Shown: one piece after another, positions 45,097-56,448 of the stretch
How positions within the stretch are numbered: the first letter of the stretch is position 1
Layout: each line of letters begins with the position of its first letter
Assembly: GCF_030272615.1 (NCBI RefSeq)
Contig: NC_081414.1
Coordinates: 233,168,733-233,232,732 of the forward strand
Direction of reading: 5' to 3'
Source of the DNA: Cryptomeria japonica
Taxonomy: Eukaryota > Streptophyta > Pinopsida > Cupressales > Cupressaceae
Length of the DNA stretch: 64,000 bases
Program-made: the position numbers and the translations under genes
The notes under the pieces: generated by a model
What the model was told of the DNA's origin: nothing
The model's input: only the letters and a program-made list of their open reading frames with translations
Databases searched by the model: none

Positions 45097-48000
45097 ATGA
45101 TGGCAGCACCCAAGGCAAGTGGATCTACCTCCCAGCAAGCTCTCATCAAAGAAGATCAAAGGAACGATGATTTAAAGATTAAAATCACATCTTGTTGGAG
45201 CAGCATTGGAGATACAAACCTTGGAAACTTCAATGTGAAAAAGTTTCATGAGGCACCATATATCGGCAAACCATCACCTATAGCCAAGAGGATAATAGAA
45301 AGTGGGATCATCAAGGCAGCTGGCTTCCCTCCTGCAGTTAGATGCCATGAACTCATGACTGAATGTCCCAGACACTACGATTCACACTCAAGGACAATAG
45401 TGGCCAAGGATGGAACCATTCTTGCTTACCCATCAGAGGTGGCCATCAACGAAGCTTTCCACTTACCAGAACAAAGAAATATGATTTATAAAAGCTTAGG
45501 AGCAAAATCAATCTATGAAGATGATCTGGATGCATGTTTAGCAATCATCAACAAAGATTGGTTGTTAAAGAGTAGACCTCACCTAAAGAAGATACCCAAT
45601 AGACCACACCGAATTGACTTTCAAGAGGAATTCAGGGATTTGATCACCATGCTCAACCGAATCATAGGTACCTCTCAAGCTTTTTATTTTGATAAATGGA
45701 TGTTCTTCATACAAGTGATCATCTAAGGGAAAGGAACAATCAATTGGGCAAGAATCATTAGTAATAGCCTACATGTACAATTGAGAAGGTTAGTTCCCAC
45801 TAAGTCATTCCACATGAGTTCATATGTTATAAATTCTCTAGCAAGGAGTTATGAATATGCAGGATTGCCACATAGAGACGTAGTTGGGAGAAGGCCCGGA
45901 GAGATAAGGGTTTGTTATTCCTATGAACTATTGCATCACCCTAAACAACACTACAAAACAGTCGATGATACTTTCACTATGCATATCATTAGGACTCTAC
46001 AAGGTGGAATCCATCAACGATTATCTTCGGAGGCACAAGAACTTGTCAAGCAATATGGTGCATGGTTTATTCAATTTCCCAAATTCACATACATAAGGAT
46101 TCAAGGATGCCCTTCCCCTCCTTATATGTTGCCACGTTATCCAACGGATAGGATAATACTACTTGAGGTGGTAAGACAATTGTTAGCATGTGCCAAATCA
46201 CTAAGGTACAAACATGGAAATGGCATCCCTGTTCCTATTTCACTTGGAAATTCTATAGAAGTTTGTCCTTCTTTTCAAGAAGCTGAAAGTGTCGAGAAGG
46301 AGTTGTCTCTCTACTCACACCATTTGCTTCTAGAGATAACTTTGATCCCTATGGTAATATAGAGGGAATGGCCGGAAGAAAGTATAAACATGTGTTTCAA
46401 GTAGAGGATTTTTGGATGAACGCTCAAGATGACTTGGAGATAAAGAAGAAGATGCACTCCCGACTATCTCTTGATCTCATCAGGAAATGCAAAGTCTATA
46501 GAGTGGTTGGTCAAGCACAAGAAAGTGGTAGATATCTTCAATCTACTTATGAGAAGGAAGATAAAGAAGTAAAGATCAATTGGAATGAAGAAGAAGTCAC
46601 AAACTTGAGGGAATTAATGAAGCAAGTCTTAAGTTGCACACGTAGATGGGTGGACATCCAGCATCATAAGTTGAAGGAACAAAATGTAACAATGACATTC
46701 AATTTGGAGACGAGGACAGAAGAAGAAAATGAGGCGAGTGTAAGTGGGAACACTTCTCATTCTAAAGGATCAAAGAGGAAGAATGAACATGGAAAGAGTC
46801 ATCCAAGAAAAAGCAAAAAACAGATTCAAATCATCCTCCTAGTGCTTCTTCCCGACATGAGAAAGAGATAAATCAAGAAAAAGATCAAAGAATTAATGAA
46901 AATATGGTCCATGAGGTGGATGAGTCTATGTAATCTACAATACAAAATGACAGGAGTGATAGGCAAGATAAAGGAAAGATGCCACAAGAATCATCAAATC
47001 CGGCCCTTCACATCCAAATATGTAATGATGATGAACAAGGAGATAATGGTGAAGAAACTTCCCCTCTCAGAGATGAACCATTGCCCGAAGAAGCACAAGT
47101 AAGAGAAGGGAGACCTTCTATTCCCGATTGGCTCAAGGAAAGACTTACTAGAGAGGTAATAGTTCATGAAGAAGAACAACATTTGACTTGGAGAGTCTTC
47201 TAAATAGGCCTCAAGAAGTCATTGAAAAGAAGAAAGCTTCAAAGATGTATAAAGTAATAACAGATGATACATGCTCCAGGAAGATACAAATTGCCACTCC
47301 AACAGTAGACAAGTATGAGGATGAGATCACAGCTGATAAATATGATATGGAAACCTTTGATCTAGGTCCACTTACCTCCGAACAAGCCATGGATGATGCA
47401 ACAGATTCAGTAAAGGCAGTTAATGACAAGGTAAAGGCTGAAATAGAGAAGAACAAAAGTTTGGAAAAGAAGATAAATGCATGCAAAAGCTACTTCCATC
47501 AGTTCAAGGAACCATTAAGGCAGCAAGATCCGGTTATCACACCACCAATGCTTCCTTATGAGTCAGTAAACCATATGGAAAAGATAAAGAACTCAACACA
47601 GCTCTTGGATGCATGAATAAATAAATCCTTCGTAATGGCTAATGAGTTTGTAAGAAATATAATGAAAATACATAGTAGAGCCATCCATGTTCTTGAGATA
47701 GTTCATAATCTCATGGTGACAGTTGATACAATCACTCATACTAGAGATATTACCATCCCAGTATTGCAGGTGATAAGAAAGGCACCTAGACAAATATTGA
47801 CACAAGAAGGGATAACAAGAGATGGACTAACTCCCAACCTTTTACAGTGATCAACTTTGCTTCAAATGAAGAAACTCCTTTTTGAGGACATTAGTAACAG
47901 GTGTAACCAAGTTGAAGACAACGTCCATTCTATTCAAGACGAGGTATTTGAGGTGATGTACGCCATTCTTGAGAAGAAAATAGAAGTTGAAACAGATCTG

Positions 48001-48307
48001 GGCATCCAAGAATTGGAAGCCAAGATAATAGTTATCTTTCATGGAGAAGATGGGCTGATCACAGAAAAACAATTGGACCGCATGTACGCCACTATGTTTC
48101 TGATAGACAAAAACAAAAGAGCTTGAGCATGGATGGGAGATAACTCTTCTAGCAACCTTTGATGAAGTTATTCACCTAGAGGAACGAATGAAGAATCTGC
48201 CAGAGATTCCAATGTCTGAAGTGGAAGGTATGACGTCCAGATTCATTGAATATGCTAGAAAGGAAAGAGGAAAAGGAAACAAAGTTCTAGAAGACAGTTT
48301 GTTATGA
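45097..48307 (+). pseudogene. Element F protein: unrecognised, ~1,070 codons, family of copy E
   Basis: It opens MMAAPKASGSTSQQ at 45097. The N-terminal part (residues ~25-330) is well kept: SCWSSIGDTNLGNF, RIIESGIIKAAGFPP, PRHYDSH, DGTILAYPSEVAINEAF and FRDLITMLNRIIG. FYFDKWMFFIQV, then a TAA at 45724, and YGAWFIQFPKFTYIRI follow, with frame changes near 46360, 46830, 47200 and 48120. The middle has DLEIKKKMHSRLSL and a charged low-complexity hinge. The C-terminal third is helical and coiled-coil-like, ending NKVLEDSLL with TGA at 48305-48307. It has no known enzyme motif and no zinc knuckle. A structural or RNA-binding role (gag-like) is conceivable but unproven. Confidence 0.7.
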
Positions 48308-49369
48308 TCCTACTTGGCAATTTGTCTTCTCATTGGAGGATGCTTCCTCAAATTTTGTGTCAACACATGTTATTTTCTCATTGGTTGTTTCCATTGTAAT
48401 GTTTATCTAGATAGGGTTTCATTTGTGTCAAACCCTAATTAGGGTTTAGGTGGCAAAATCTTGGCCCTTGATCTTCATTCGACCTCGGCCCTTCGTTGTA
48501 ATTGGGAGTCCTATATAAACTCCCCTCATTTCATTTGTAATGGTTAATAATAATAGAGAAATAGGCTAAGTGCTAGAATAGTGAATAGAGAGATAGAGAT
48601 TTTAAGTGACAAGAGAAAGACTTGAAGAATTGTTGTTATTTGGCCATTGGATTAATAAAAGATTGAAGTTATGGTGTTCAATCTTTGAAGCCTATTGCAT
48701 GGTTCTTTATCTTCTCAAGTCAATCTTTGATGTTGGTTTAAGCATTTAGATTAAATGATGGAATGTTGCATTTGATGTATTGTGGAACTCGTTATCCATA
48801 CCACTAGCCTCTTGCTGATTGTAAGTGAGCCTTGTGTGGTCAACTGAAACCTTTAAAGTTGCTTAAGTTCGATTGTTGCTTAATCATCGATATGCATTCA
48901 AGTAATGGTGTCTATGCTTGGCAATGATTTGAAAATCTCCAAATATCCTTAGAAGATTGCACTAGTTCTAGTGGAGTTGTCATGTATGGCGATGCTACAA
49001 CTAGTTGAGTTTCACTTGCGTCATTCTTCATCCATTCATTCTTAGGATAGCTTAGAACCTCTCTAAACCCCTAACTTTTGTCATTTTTTTGATAATCATT
49101 CAGTAGTGTTAGGAACAAATTTCATCGCATATCATTCACAAAGTCCTTCATGAAATCTTTTGTAACCACAAATGCCCCTTGATGAAACAGCAATTACAAC
49201 GACCAACAGAGCTTATCCACACGTAGTGACCCTACATTCATGAACCTTGGAGTTGTCTCAAGTGATCCTTAAGCCAATCTTCAGCATTTCAAAAGCTTTG
49301 TTCAAGAGAGGATAAAATACTTTAGGTATTTTATTCTGTGTTCGTATGTGCCTAAAAAACACATCAACA
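48308..49369 (+). other. 3' terminal region of element F with promoter-like segment
   Basis: TGTTATGATCC begins at 48300, overlapping the stop codon, and the region ends CACATCAACA. It contains GGCCCTTGATCTTCATT, then CTATATAAACTCCCC at 48511 and CATTTGTAATGG, a layout matched in element H at 63092-63170. A TATA box in the last kilobase is what a 3' LTR would show. The 5' end of F begins TGTTGTGACC but otherwise does not match, so I call it LTR-like only. Confidence 0.6.
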
Positions 49370-49374
49370 CTACT

Positions 49375-49603
49375 GTTCGTGCCCTAGCTCAGAATCATCA
49401 TATTGTTGTTTCCGATTTATATGTTGTTTCAAGTGTTGAAGCAAAGTTGTAAAGACACAAACTGATTACTGCCTACTATAGATTAAGATTTGTTGCTGGG
49501 TTTTTCACCTCCAAGAGGGAGGTTTTCCCAGGGTACCCTTGTGTTCTATGTGTTCATTGCATGGATTTTTGTTATTTGCTATCAATCTGATTAAAAACTA
49601 ACA
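49375..49603 (+). repeat. 5' LTR of G, second segment
   Basis: It resumes at GTTCGTGCCCTAGC after the CTACT duplication and matches 60500-60726. It holds the U5-type motif GGGTTTTTCACCTCCAAGAG followed by GGAGGTTTTCCCAGGG and ends AAAACTAACA. Confidence 0.9.
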
Positions 49604-49616
49604 TGGTATCAGAGCC
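49604..49616 (+). promoter_or_regulatory. Primer-binding site of element G
   Basis: TGGTATCAGAGCC immediately follows the LTR end, matching the 3' end of initiator methionine tRNA. Confidence 0.87.
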
Positions 49617-49696
49617 AAGGTTGATTCGATTGTAATCAGCCTATGTGATAGCAGCTCTCCTACTTCACCTTCTTCACGCCATTTCCAGCATTCAAG

Positions 49697-50617
49697 ATGG
49701 TGTACAGTCTGAAAGTTGAAGATAGACTTGAAGGAGCCTCAAATTTCACTTCTTGGAAATTCAAAATCCTTGTCACCCTCGAAGAAAATGACCTTCTGGA
49801 GTTTGTGCAAGGAAAGGAACAGCCTATAACTGAAGATAAAGATGAATTACTTCTGTTCAAGAAGAATGTTGTCAAAGCCAAGAAGATTCTAATTGACTCC
49901 GTGAAAGATCATCTTGTTCCTATCATCTCCAAGATGTCTTCAGCCAGAGATATGTTCAAGGCATTGGAAGGGATGTATGAGATCAACAACACAAGTAGAG
50001 CACTTGCATTGAGGCAGCAACTTCATCAAGTCAAGAAGACAAAGGGAGAATCAATCATCACCTACTTCATGAAGATTTCAGATTTAAGAGATCAGCTCAG
50101 CGCCATTGGAGATGAAGTTGTGGACAAGGATCTTATCATGCTTGCATTAAATGGTCTTCCTCACTCTTGGGAGCCATTTATCCAAGGCATAAGTGGGAGA
50201 TCCAAATTTCCCAAGTTTGACTGCCTCCGTGCTGATTGTATTCAAGAGGAATCAAGACTGGCTACAAGAGGAATCATCAAAAGCTCTCATAGTGAAGACT
50301 CTCATGTTCTTGCTACCCAATCCGTCAAGAAGAAAGGAGGAAATTGGAAGAAAGGCAACTTCAAGAGGCGTAGAGATCAAAGATCTGAATCTGCTCCCGA
50401 TTCAAAGAAGAAGAACAAAGATCTATCCCAAATTCAGTGCTTTAGATGTGACACGTTTGGTCACTTCGCAAGAGATTGTTTGTCAAGGCCAAAGCAACAA
50501 GGATCAAACCTCAATGAAGTCTCAAATCAGAAAGAAGCAGAAGACAACTCCAATGACTTCCGTTTCATTTCAGCATTGTCAAGCAATGTTCCCATGGATA
50601 GTGATACCTGGCTGATT
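49697..50617 (+). CDS. Element G gag and start of protease, open up to the insertion of I
   Basis: ATG 49697 opens MVYSLKVEDRLEGASNF, and a single open frame runs 307 codons to the point where element I enters. The capsid-like region includes FTSWKFKILVTLEENDLLEF, ALRQQLHQVKKTKGESI and LALNGLPHSWEPFIQGI. A basic stretch follows and then the zinc knuckle CFRCDTFGHFARDC near residue 250, a complete CX2CX4HX4C finger. The frame ends in DSDTWLI, the lead-in to the protease Asp, and resumes at 56449. It is close in sequence to the gag of I. Confidence 0.88.
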
Positions 50618-51299
50618 TGTTATTGTGTGTAGCTTCAGGAGAATAGAGTTCTATTTCTTCGTTGTGTTCGTCAGCAATTAGCTGTAGTTTTGCGTCTTCT
50701 TCCTTTATAGTCTCTGATTTGTATGTGAGCTGGCAACAGTTACTTCTTCGTGGATTTCTTCTGTTTCAAGTTCTTCATTTCCGTGTGTTGGAGGCTTCTC
50801 TTGGTGTCGGTTGTGTAACTGACAATTCAATTGATGCTTGATCTTCCATCTTCCTCCTTCGAGAGTTATATCTGGACGTGTTATTCTATTTTGTGAGTGG
50901 GATAGATGCCGAAGTGTGTGAAGTTCAAGACATTCAATATTCATATGTTTTGTTGATCTTATGTGATAGAGTTCTGGTTGCTGTTGATCATTATATGTTG
51001 TTGTTATCTTCAGTCTGTCTGATTCTACTTTTGTATTTCAGAAGTTGAACGAAGTCTCAGTAAAAGATATTAGTATTCATGTTCAATCATGGTTATCATT
51101 AGATGATTGACTGTTCATTTTGAGAGTTATGTTTTCAGTTTGAGTATTCAATAAATAATTTATTTGTGTGGCTGGGTTTTTCACCCTCAGGTGGAGGGTT
51201 TTCCCAAGATAATTATTGTGTATCTTGTTCTCATAAGTTTTTTTTAGTTGTTGTCATCTGATTTTTTAGCTTTCTGGTTCTACTTAACATGGTATCAGA
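50618..51299 (+). repeat. 5' LTR of element I (682 bp)
   Basis: It is 57 bp longer than the 3' LTR. The extra bases (around 50644-50700, TAGAGTTCTATTTCTTCG and following) are absent from the 3' copy. It contains GGGTTTTTCACCCTCAGG and GGAGGGTTTTCCCAAG near 51173-51207 and ends TACTTAACA. Confidence 0.9.
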
Positions 51300-51311
51300 G
51301 CGGGTCTAAAG
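51300..51311 (+). promoter_or_regulatory. Primer-binding site of element I
   Basis: TGGTATCAGAGC follows the 5' LTR without a gap. Confidence 0.87.
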
Positions 51312-51388
51312 AAAAGATCCAGAACTAGATCGTTTAGTTTTGAAATATTCTTTGCTTTATATTAGCTTGTGTATTTCAAGTTTCAACA

Positions 51389-52240
51389 ATGGTGAATGGA
51401 CTCAAAGTTGAAGACAGATCGGATGGTGCAGCTAATTATACTTCATGGAAGTTTAGAATCCTCATTGTGCTTGAAGAGAATAATCTTCTCAACTACGTGA
51501 AGTCTGTTGTAGATGAACCTTCTGATGATTCTGAGAAAGTATAGTGGAGAAAGAACAACTTCTTGGCAAGAAAGATACTGATTGATTCTGTTAAGGATTA
51601 TCTGGTACCTGTTATATCCAAGTTGGATTCAGCCAAAGAGATGTTCAAGTGTCTTCAAAGTTTGTATGAATTCAACAGTACTAGTAGAGCTCTAGAATTG
51701 AGACGTCAACTCCTTCATATCAAAATGGCTAGAGGTGAATCTGTTGTTTCTTTCTTTATGAAGATTACAAAATTGAAGGATCAGCTCAATGATATTGGAG
51801 ATTCTAATGATATTGGCCTTCCTCACTCTTGGGAATATTTCATTCAAGGCATTAGTGAAAGAAATGAGTTACCCAAGTTTGATCGATTGAGAGCTGATTG
51901 CATTCAAGAGGAATGCAGATTGGAGGCAAGAGGAATTGGACGTAAATCTCATATGAAGAAGATCATGTTCTTGCTGCCCATATGTCTAAATGAAAAGGAA
52001 GGAAAGGAAACTTCAAAAGGAACAAAGATAGAAATTTTGATTCAGCTCTTGAATCTAAGAGAAGAAAGGACCTCTCTAGAGTACAATGCTTCAGATGTGA
52101 CAAGTTTAGTCACTTTGCTAGAGAATGTCCTTCTAGACTCAAACAACAAGTTGCAACAACAAATGTTGAAAATGTTTCTCCTCATAGATGGACTAGTGAA
52201 AATTCATAGGGGTTCTTATTTATTTCTGCTCTCTCCAGTA
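51389..52240 (+). pseudogene. Element I gag
   Basis: ATG 51389 opens MVNGLKVEDRSDGAANYTSW. A TAG at 51542 interrupts, the frame continues through MARGESVVSFFMKITKLKDQ, and a 2-base gain near 51955 shifts it. The segment around DIGDSNDIGLPHSW is shorter than in G by about 14 residues, so a small deletion lies near 51805. In the shifted frame the zinc knuckle CFRCDKFSHFAREC is complete. Otherwise it parallels G's gag residue for residue. Confidence 0.87.
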
Positions 52241-53730
52241 ATATTCCTACTGACAGTGATACATGGCTTATTGATAGTGGAGCCTCTCTCCATATTACTA
52301 GTTATCGTGAACATCTCTCCAACTTGAAGGAAAAAGAATCTCATCTCCAAGTTATCATTGATGATGATGCATGCTATTCTGTGAAGGGTGCTGATTCTAC
52401 TTCCTTTCAGTTGGATTCTGGTATTCCTCTTCTTCTGAGTGATGTTCTCTTTGTTCCTGGTATTACGAGGAAACTGATTTCTATTTCAACATTAGAAGAC
52501 AAGGGTTATCATGTTGCTTTTGTTGATGGAAAAGTTCTTGTATGGAAGAAGAACACCAGCATTCAGTCATCTCATGAGATTGGTGTTTGTCATGACAGTC
52601 TTTACAAGTTTTCAACACATCCTATCCAAGCATTAAGCTCATGATTCTACAAGTTCAAGTGAGCTGCAGCATAAAAGATTTGGTCACCTAAATTTCAGAA
52701 CTTTGTCTTCAATGGAGAAGGTACTTGTTGGTCTTCCAAAAACGAATCAAAACCATGAAGGTGTTTGCAAGGGATGTGCTCTAGGTAAGAATGTTAAGAG
52801 TACTTTTCATAGTAGTGAAAATAGAGCAAAGGATATTCTAGAGTTAATTCACTCCGATTTGTGTGGCCCTATGTCAGTTGCTTCCCTTGGTGGTTTTTGG
52901 TATTATGTTACCTTCATTGATGACTTTTCTCGTAAGTGTTGGATTTATTTTCTTAAGTCTAAAGAATCTGATGAAGTGCTTTCAAGATTTAAAGAATTTA
53001 AAGCACTTGTTGAAAATTTATCTAACAAGAAGATAAAAGTTCTAAGATCTGATAATGGGGGAGAATGTGTTTCTGGTTTATTTCATAACTTTTGTGTTGA
53101 AGCTCAGATTAAGAGGGAGTTATGTGTCCCTTATAATCCTCAACAAAATGGTGTAGCTAAAAGAAAGAACAGGACAATTGTTGGGGCAGCGAAGGCTATG
53201 ATCCATGATCAAAGTCTTCAAAAAAAATTATGGCCAGAGGTTTGCAAGACAGCAATATACATTCAGAATCACAGTCCTCATCAAATCCTAGACAACATGA
53301 CTCCAGAAGAAGCTTTTTCAGGTATCAAACCAAACATTAGTCACCTCAGAATTTTGGATGTCTTGTCTATATTCATGTTCCAAAAGAGAAAAGAACTAAG
53401 AACCTTTAGGAAAGAAAGGCATCTTTGTTGGTTACAGCGAATCTTCAAAAGCATACAGAATCTACATTCCAGGTCAAAAGAAAATTGAAATCAGCAAGGA
53501 TGTCTCTTTTGATGAAGATGTGGCTTGCAAGAAATCCAAAGAGTCTAACATGGAATCTGATAGAGAAGACTTTGAGCCTCCTCAAGACATAGATATGGCT
53601 GATCCAGATTCACCTTCAGAGATTCAGAGGGAGAATACAGATTAAAAAAACTCTGCTGATCTTGTTGATCCAATTGATTCTATAGATACTTCTGCAAGTC
53701 CCAGTAATATTTCAGCTAATAAGAAAAGAC
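52241..53730 (+). pseudogene. Element I protease and integrase
   Basis: The protease reads TWLIDSGASLHITSY with the catalytic DSG whole, then VIIDDDACYSVKG and DVLFVPGITRKLISISTL to 52644. The integrase finger is out of frame around 52650-52750. The core is open at 52703-53488: LIHSDLCGP (Asp 1), VLRSDNGGEC (Asp 2), PQQNGVAKRKNR. The catalytic Glu is Lys (AAA at 53159-53161). A frame change near 53350 breaks the conserved segment after the core. An acidic linker (DFEPPQDIDMADPD) follows. Confidence 0.88.
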
Positions 53731-55419
53731 CATTGTGGACTCGGCACACTATGGAAGAGGCTGAAAAATATGCAGCCCCTCGTGACACCTTCAGAGAAAG
53801 CAAAAGGCCTCATAAGTTTGCAGGATATGTAGCTTTGATGAGTCACTTTATAGCATCCGAGCCTTCTAATTTTGAAGAAGCTTCAAATCAGCAAGTGTGT
53901 AAGGATGCCATGATGGAGGATATCAATCCATTATCAAAAATGATGTGTGAGATATTGTTCCTAGGCCAAAAGGTAAATCTGTTGTTTCTTCTAAGTGGTT
54001 GTTCAAAATTAAACATGCAGCTAATGGGAGTGTAGAAAATATAAAGCTAGATTTGTAGCTAGAGGTTTTTCACAAAAGAAAGGCATAGACTATGACGAGA
54101 CTTTTGCACCTGTAGCACGTTACACTTCTATCAAAACTATTATTGCTATTGCAGTTGTTAAAGGGTGGAAATTGCATCAGATGGATGTAAAGACAGCATT
54201 CTTGAATGGTCTAATTGAAGAAGAAGTTTTTATTGAGCAGCCACATGGATTTGTGATCCATGAGAAAGAATCACATGTATGCAGATTGAAAAAGGCCTTG
54301 TATGGTCTTAAGCAAGCTCCACGTGCTTGGTATGAAAGAATTGATCAGTATTTGTTGAGCTTGGGTTTTCTCAAAAATGATGCAAATCCAAATATCTACT
54401 TCAAGGTAATTGATGATAAAGCCTTAATTTCAGTTCTATATGTTGATGATTTATTTCTTACTGGAGAGGATGATCTCATTGCTAGATGTAAGAAAGAGTT
54501 AGCTTCTGAATTCGAGATGAAAGATCTTGGTTTGATGCATTATTTTCTTGGTTTAGAAGTGTGGCAAAGATCAAATGAAATCATATTGAGTCAAGGGAAA
54601 TATGCCATTGATCTTTTGAAAAGATTTGGTATATTAGATTGCAAGTCTATGGCAACTCCCATGGAAGCAAATCTAAAAAAGTTACATGAGGTTGCAGCTA
54701 GTTCAGACTTAGTTGATCCTACTATGTATAGACAATTGATTGGATCTTTGATGTATTTAGTTAATACTAGACCTGACATATGTTATGCTATTAACACTCT
54801 CAGTCAGTTTATGAGTGAGCCTAGACAGATTCATTTTGTTGCAGCTAAAAACATATATTGAGATATGTGCGTGGTACAGTGGGATATGGTCTGAAATATA
54901 CTTCTTGTGGAGGTCTGAAATTGCAAGGTTTTTCTAATTTAGACTGGGCAAGATGTGTACCTGACAAGAAGAGCACTTCCGGATGTTGTTTTAGCTTAGG
55001 TTAAGCTATGATTTTCCGGTGCAGCAGGAAGCAATCATGTGTGGCCCAAAGTACAGCAGAAGCTGAATATGTTGCAGCTGCTATAGCAGCTAGAGAAGCA
55101 GTATGGCTTCACAAATTGCTTGCAGGATTTGTTTGGACAGCCTTTGGAACCTATATTGATTCATTGTGATAACCAAAGTTGTGTGAAACTTTCAGTTAAT
55201 CTTGTTTTTCATGATAGAACCAAGCATGTGGAAATAAAATATCATTGCTTGAGAGATATGGTTCAAAGGAAAGCAGTGGAGCTCAAGTACATTTGCACTG
55301 AAGAGCAAACAGCGGATATTCTCACCAAGCCACTTCCTAGAGTAAAGTTTTGTTATTTTTGAGACAAGCTTGGTATTGTGGAGAATGATGCTTTTGCTCA
55401 GAGGGAATCTCAACTGTAA
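53731..55419 (+). pseudogene. Element I reverse transcriptase and RNase H
   Basis: The N-terminal RT is in two frames with breaks near 53925 and 54035. The long open stretch 54172-54861 holds MDVKTAFLNGLIEEEVFIEQ, KKALYGLKQAPRAWYERI, the YVDD box at 54439-54450, KDLGLMHYFLGLEVWQR and GSLMYLVNTRPDICY. A frame change near 54855 leads into RNase H, whose C-terminal part is open at 55120-55362 (LIHCDNQSCVKLSV, FHDRTKHVEIKYH, EQTADILTKPL). The end is at TAA 55417-55419. The RT core itself is intact. Confidence 0.9.
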
Positions 55420-55818
55420 TGAATCTTTTACGTGTTGTTAATGAGTTCTTCTCCGTGAGGGAGAAGTTCGAGGTGCAATCCCTTGTAATGCATTTTTCTC
55501 TATGACAGAGAAATTTGAGGTGAAAGCCCTTGATGCTCTTTCCACTTATGGGGGTAGCCATAGTGGATGTCATGTTGAGAGACTCCATGACAACATCACA
55601 TTGAGTGACTCTGTGATGAGAGCTTGTGTTTATTTCACTCATGGGAGTAGCCATGGTGAACATCATGTTGAGAGAATCCATGATGCTATCACATTGAGAG
55701 AATCTGTGATAATTTTTTGTTTTATCTATTCATATGAGTGTAGTCATTGTGTTTGTCATGTTGAGAGACTCGGTGACTTGGAAAATCAGTAAATGATGTC
55801 TCCTTTGCTAAGAGGGAG
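55420..55818 (+). repeat. Repeated 3' spacer and polypurine tract of element I
   Basis: Between RNase H and the 3' LTR the phrase CATGTTGAGAGA occurs three times (55570, 55667, 55757), with GGGAGTAGCCATGGTG or GGTAGCCATAGTGG before it and GACTCYRTGA after it, a degenerate ~95-bp unit. Element G has a similar set at 59640-59860. The spacer ends in AAGAGGGAG directly before the LTR. Confidence 0.7.
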
Positions 55819-56443
55819 TGTTATTGTGTGTAGCTTCAGGAGAATTGATTTGGTCTTCTTCCTTTACCGTCTCCGATCTGTATGTGAGCTGGCAGCAGTT
55901 ACTTCTTCGTGGATTTCTTTTGTTTCAAGTTCTTCATTTCCATGTGTTTGAGGCTTCTCTTGGTGTCAGTTGTGTAACTGACAATTCATTTGATGCTTGA
56001 TCTTCCATCTTCCTCCTTCGAGAGTTATATCTGGACGTGTTATTCTATTTTGTGAGTGGAATAGATGTCTAAGTGTGTGAAGTTCGAGACATTCAATATT
56101 CTTATGTTTTGCTGATCTTCCGTGACAGAATTCTGGATGTTGCTGATCGTTATATGTTGTTGTTATCTTCAGTCAATCCGATTCTACTGTATTTCAGAAG
56201 TTGAACGAAGTCTCAGTAAAAGATATTAGTATTCATGTTCAGTCATGGTTATCATTAGATGATTGACTGTTCATTTTGAGAGCTATGTATTCAGTTTGAG
56301 CATTCAATAAATAATTTCTGTGTGGCTGGGTTTTTCACCCTCACGTGGAGGGTTTTCCCAAGATAATTATTGTGTATCTTGTTCTCATAAGTTTTTTTAG
56401 TTGCTGTCATCTGATTTTTCAGCTTTCTAGTTCTACTTTAACA
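55819..56443 (+). repeat. 3' LTR of element I (625 bp)
   Basis: It begins TGTTATTGTGTGTAGC and ends TACTTTAACA. TSD TGATT follows at 56444. It lacks the 57-bp segment present in the 5' copy. Confidence 0.92.
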
Positions 56444-56448
56444 TGATT

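Larger units (their letters stand above)
43420..49369 (+). mobile_element. Element F: 5.95-kb gene-carrying element without RT, TSD CTACT
   Basis: The ends are exact: the 5' LTR of G is interrupted by TGTTGTGACC...CACATCAACA with a perfect 5-bp duplication CTACT (43415-43419 and 49370-49374). TG...CA ends and a 5-bp duplication are the marks of an LTR-retrotransposon type integrase. Inside are a tandem-repeat leader, a TATA box, a 5'UTR intron, a ~1,070-codon reading frame of unknown family and a ~1.06-kb 3' region with its own TATA-like box. No RT, integrase or protease is visible. I could not align the first and last kilobase as LTRs. It may be a non-autonomous element related to LARD or TR-GAG types that uses another element's enzymes. 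Copies E and H are relatives. Confidence 0.85.
50618..56443 (+). mobile_element. Element I: Ty1/copia retrotransposon nested in G, TSD TGATT
   Basis: The ends are TGTTATTGTGTG...CTTTAACA with perfect TGATT duplications (50613-50617 and 56444-56448). The element is 5.83 kb with LTRs of 682 and 625 bp, primer site, gag, protease, integrase, RT, RNase H, a repeated 3' spacer and purine tract AAGAGGGAG. It splits G's protease between ...DTWLI and DNGAS. Its proteins are close relatives of G's, so it inserted in a family member. Several stops and frame changes make it defective. Confidence 0.93.
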
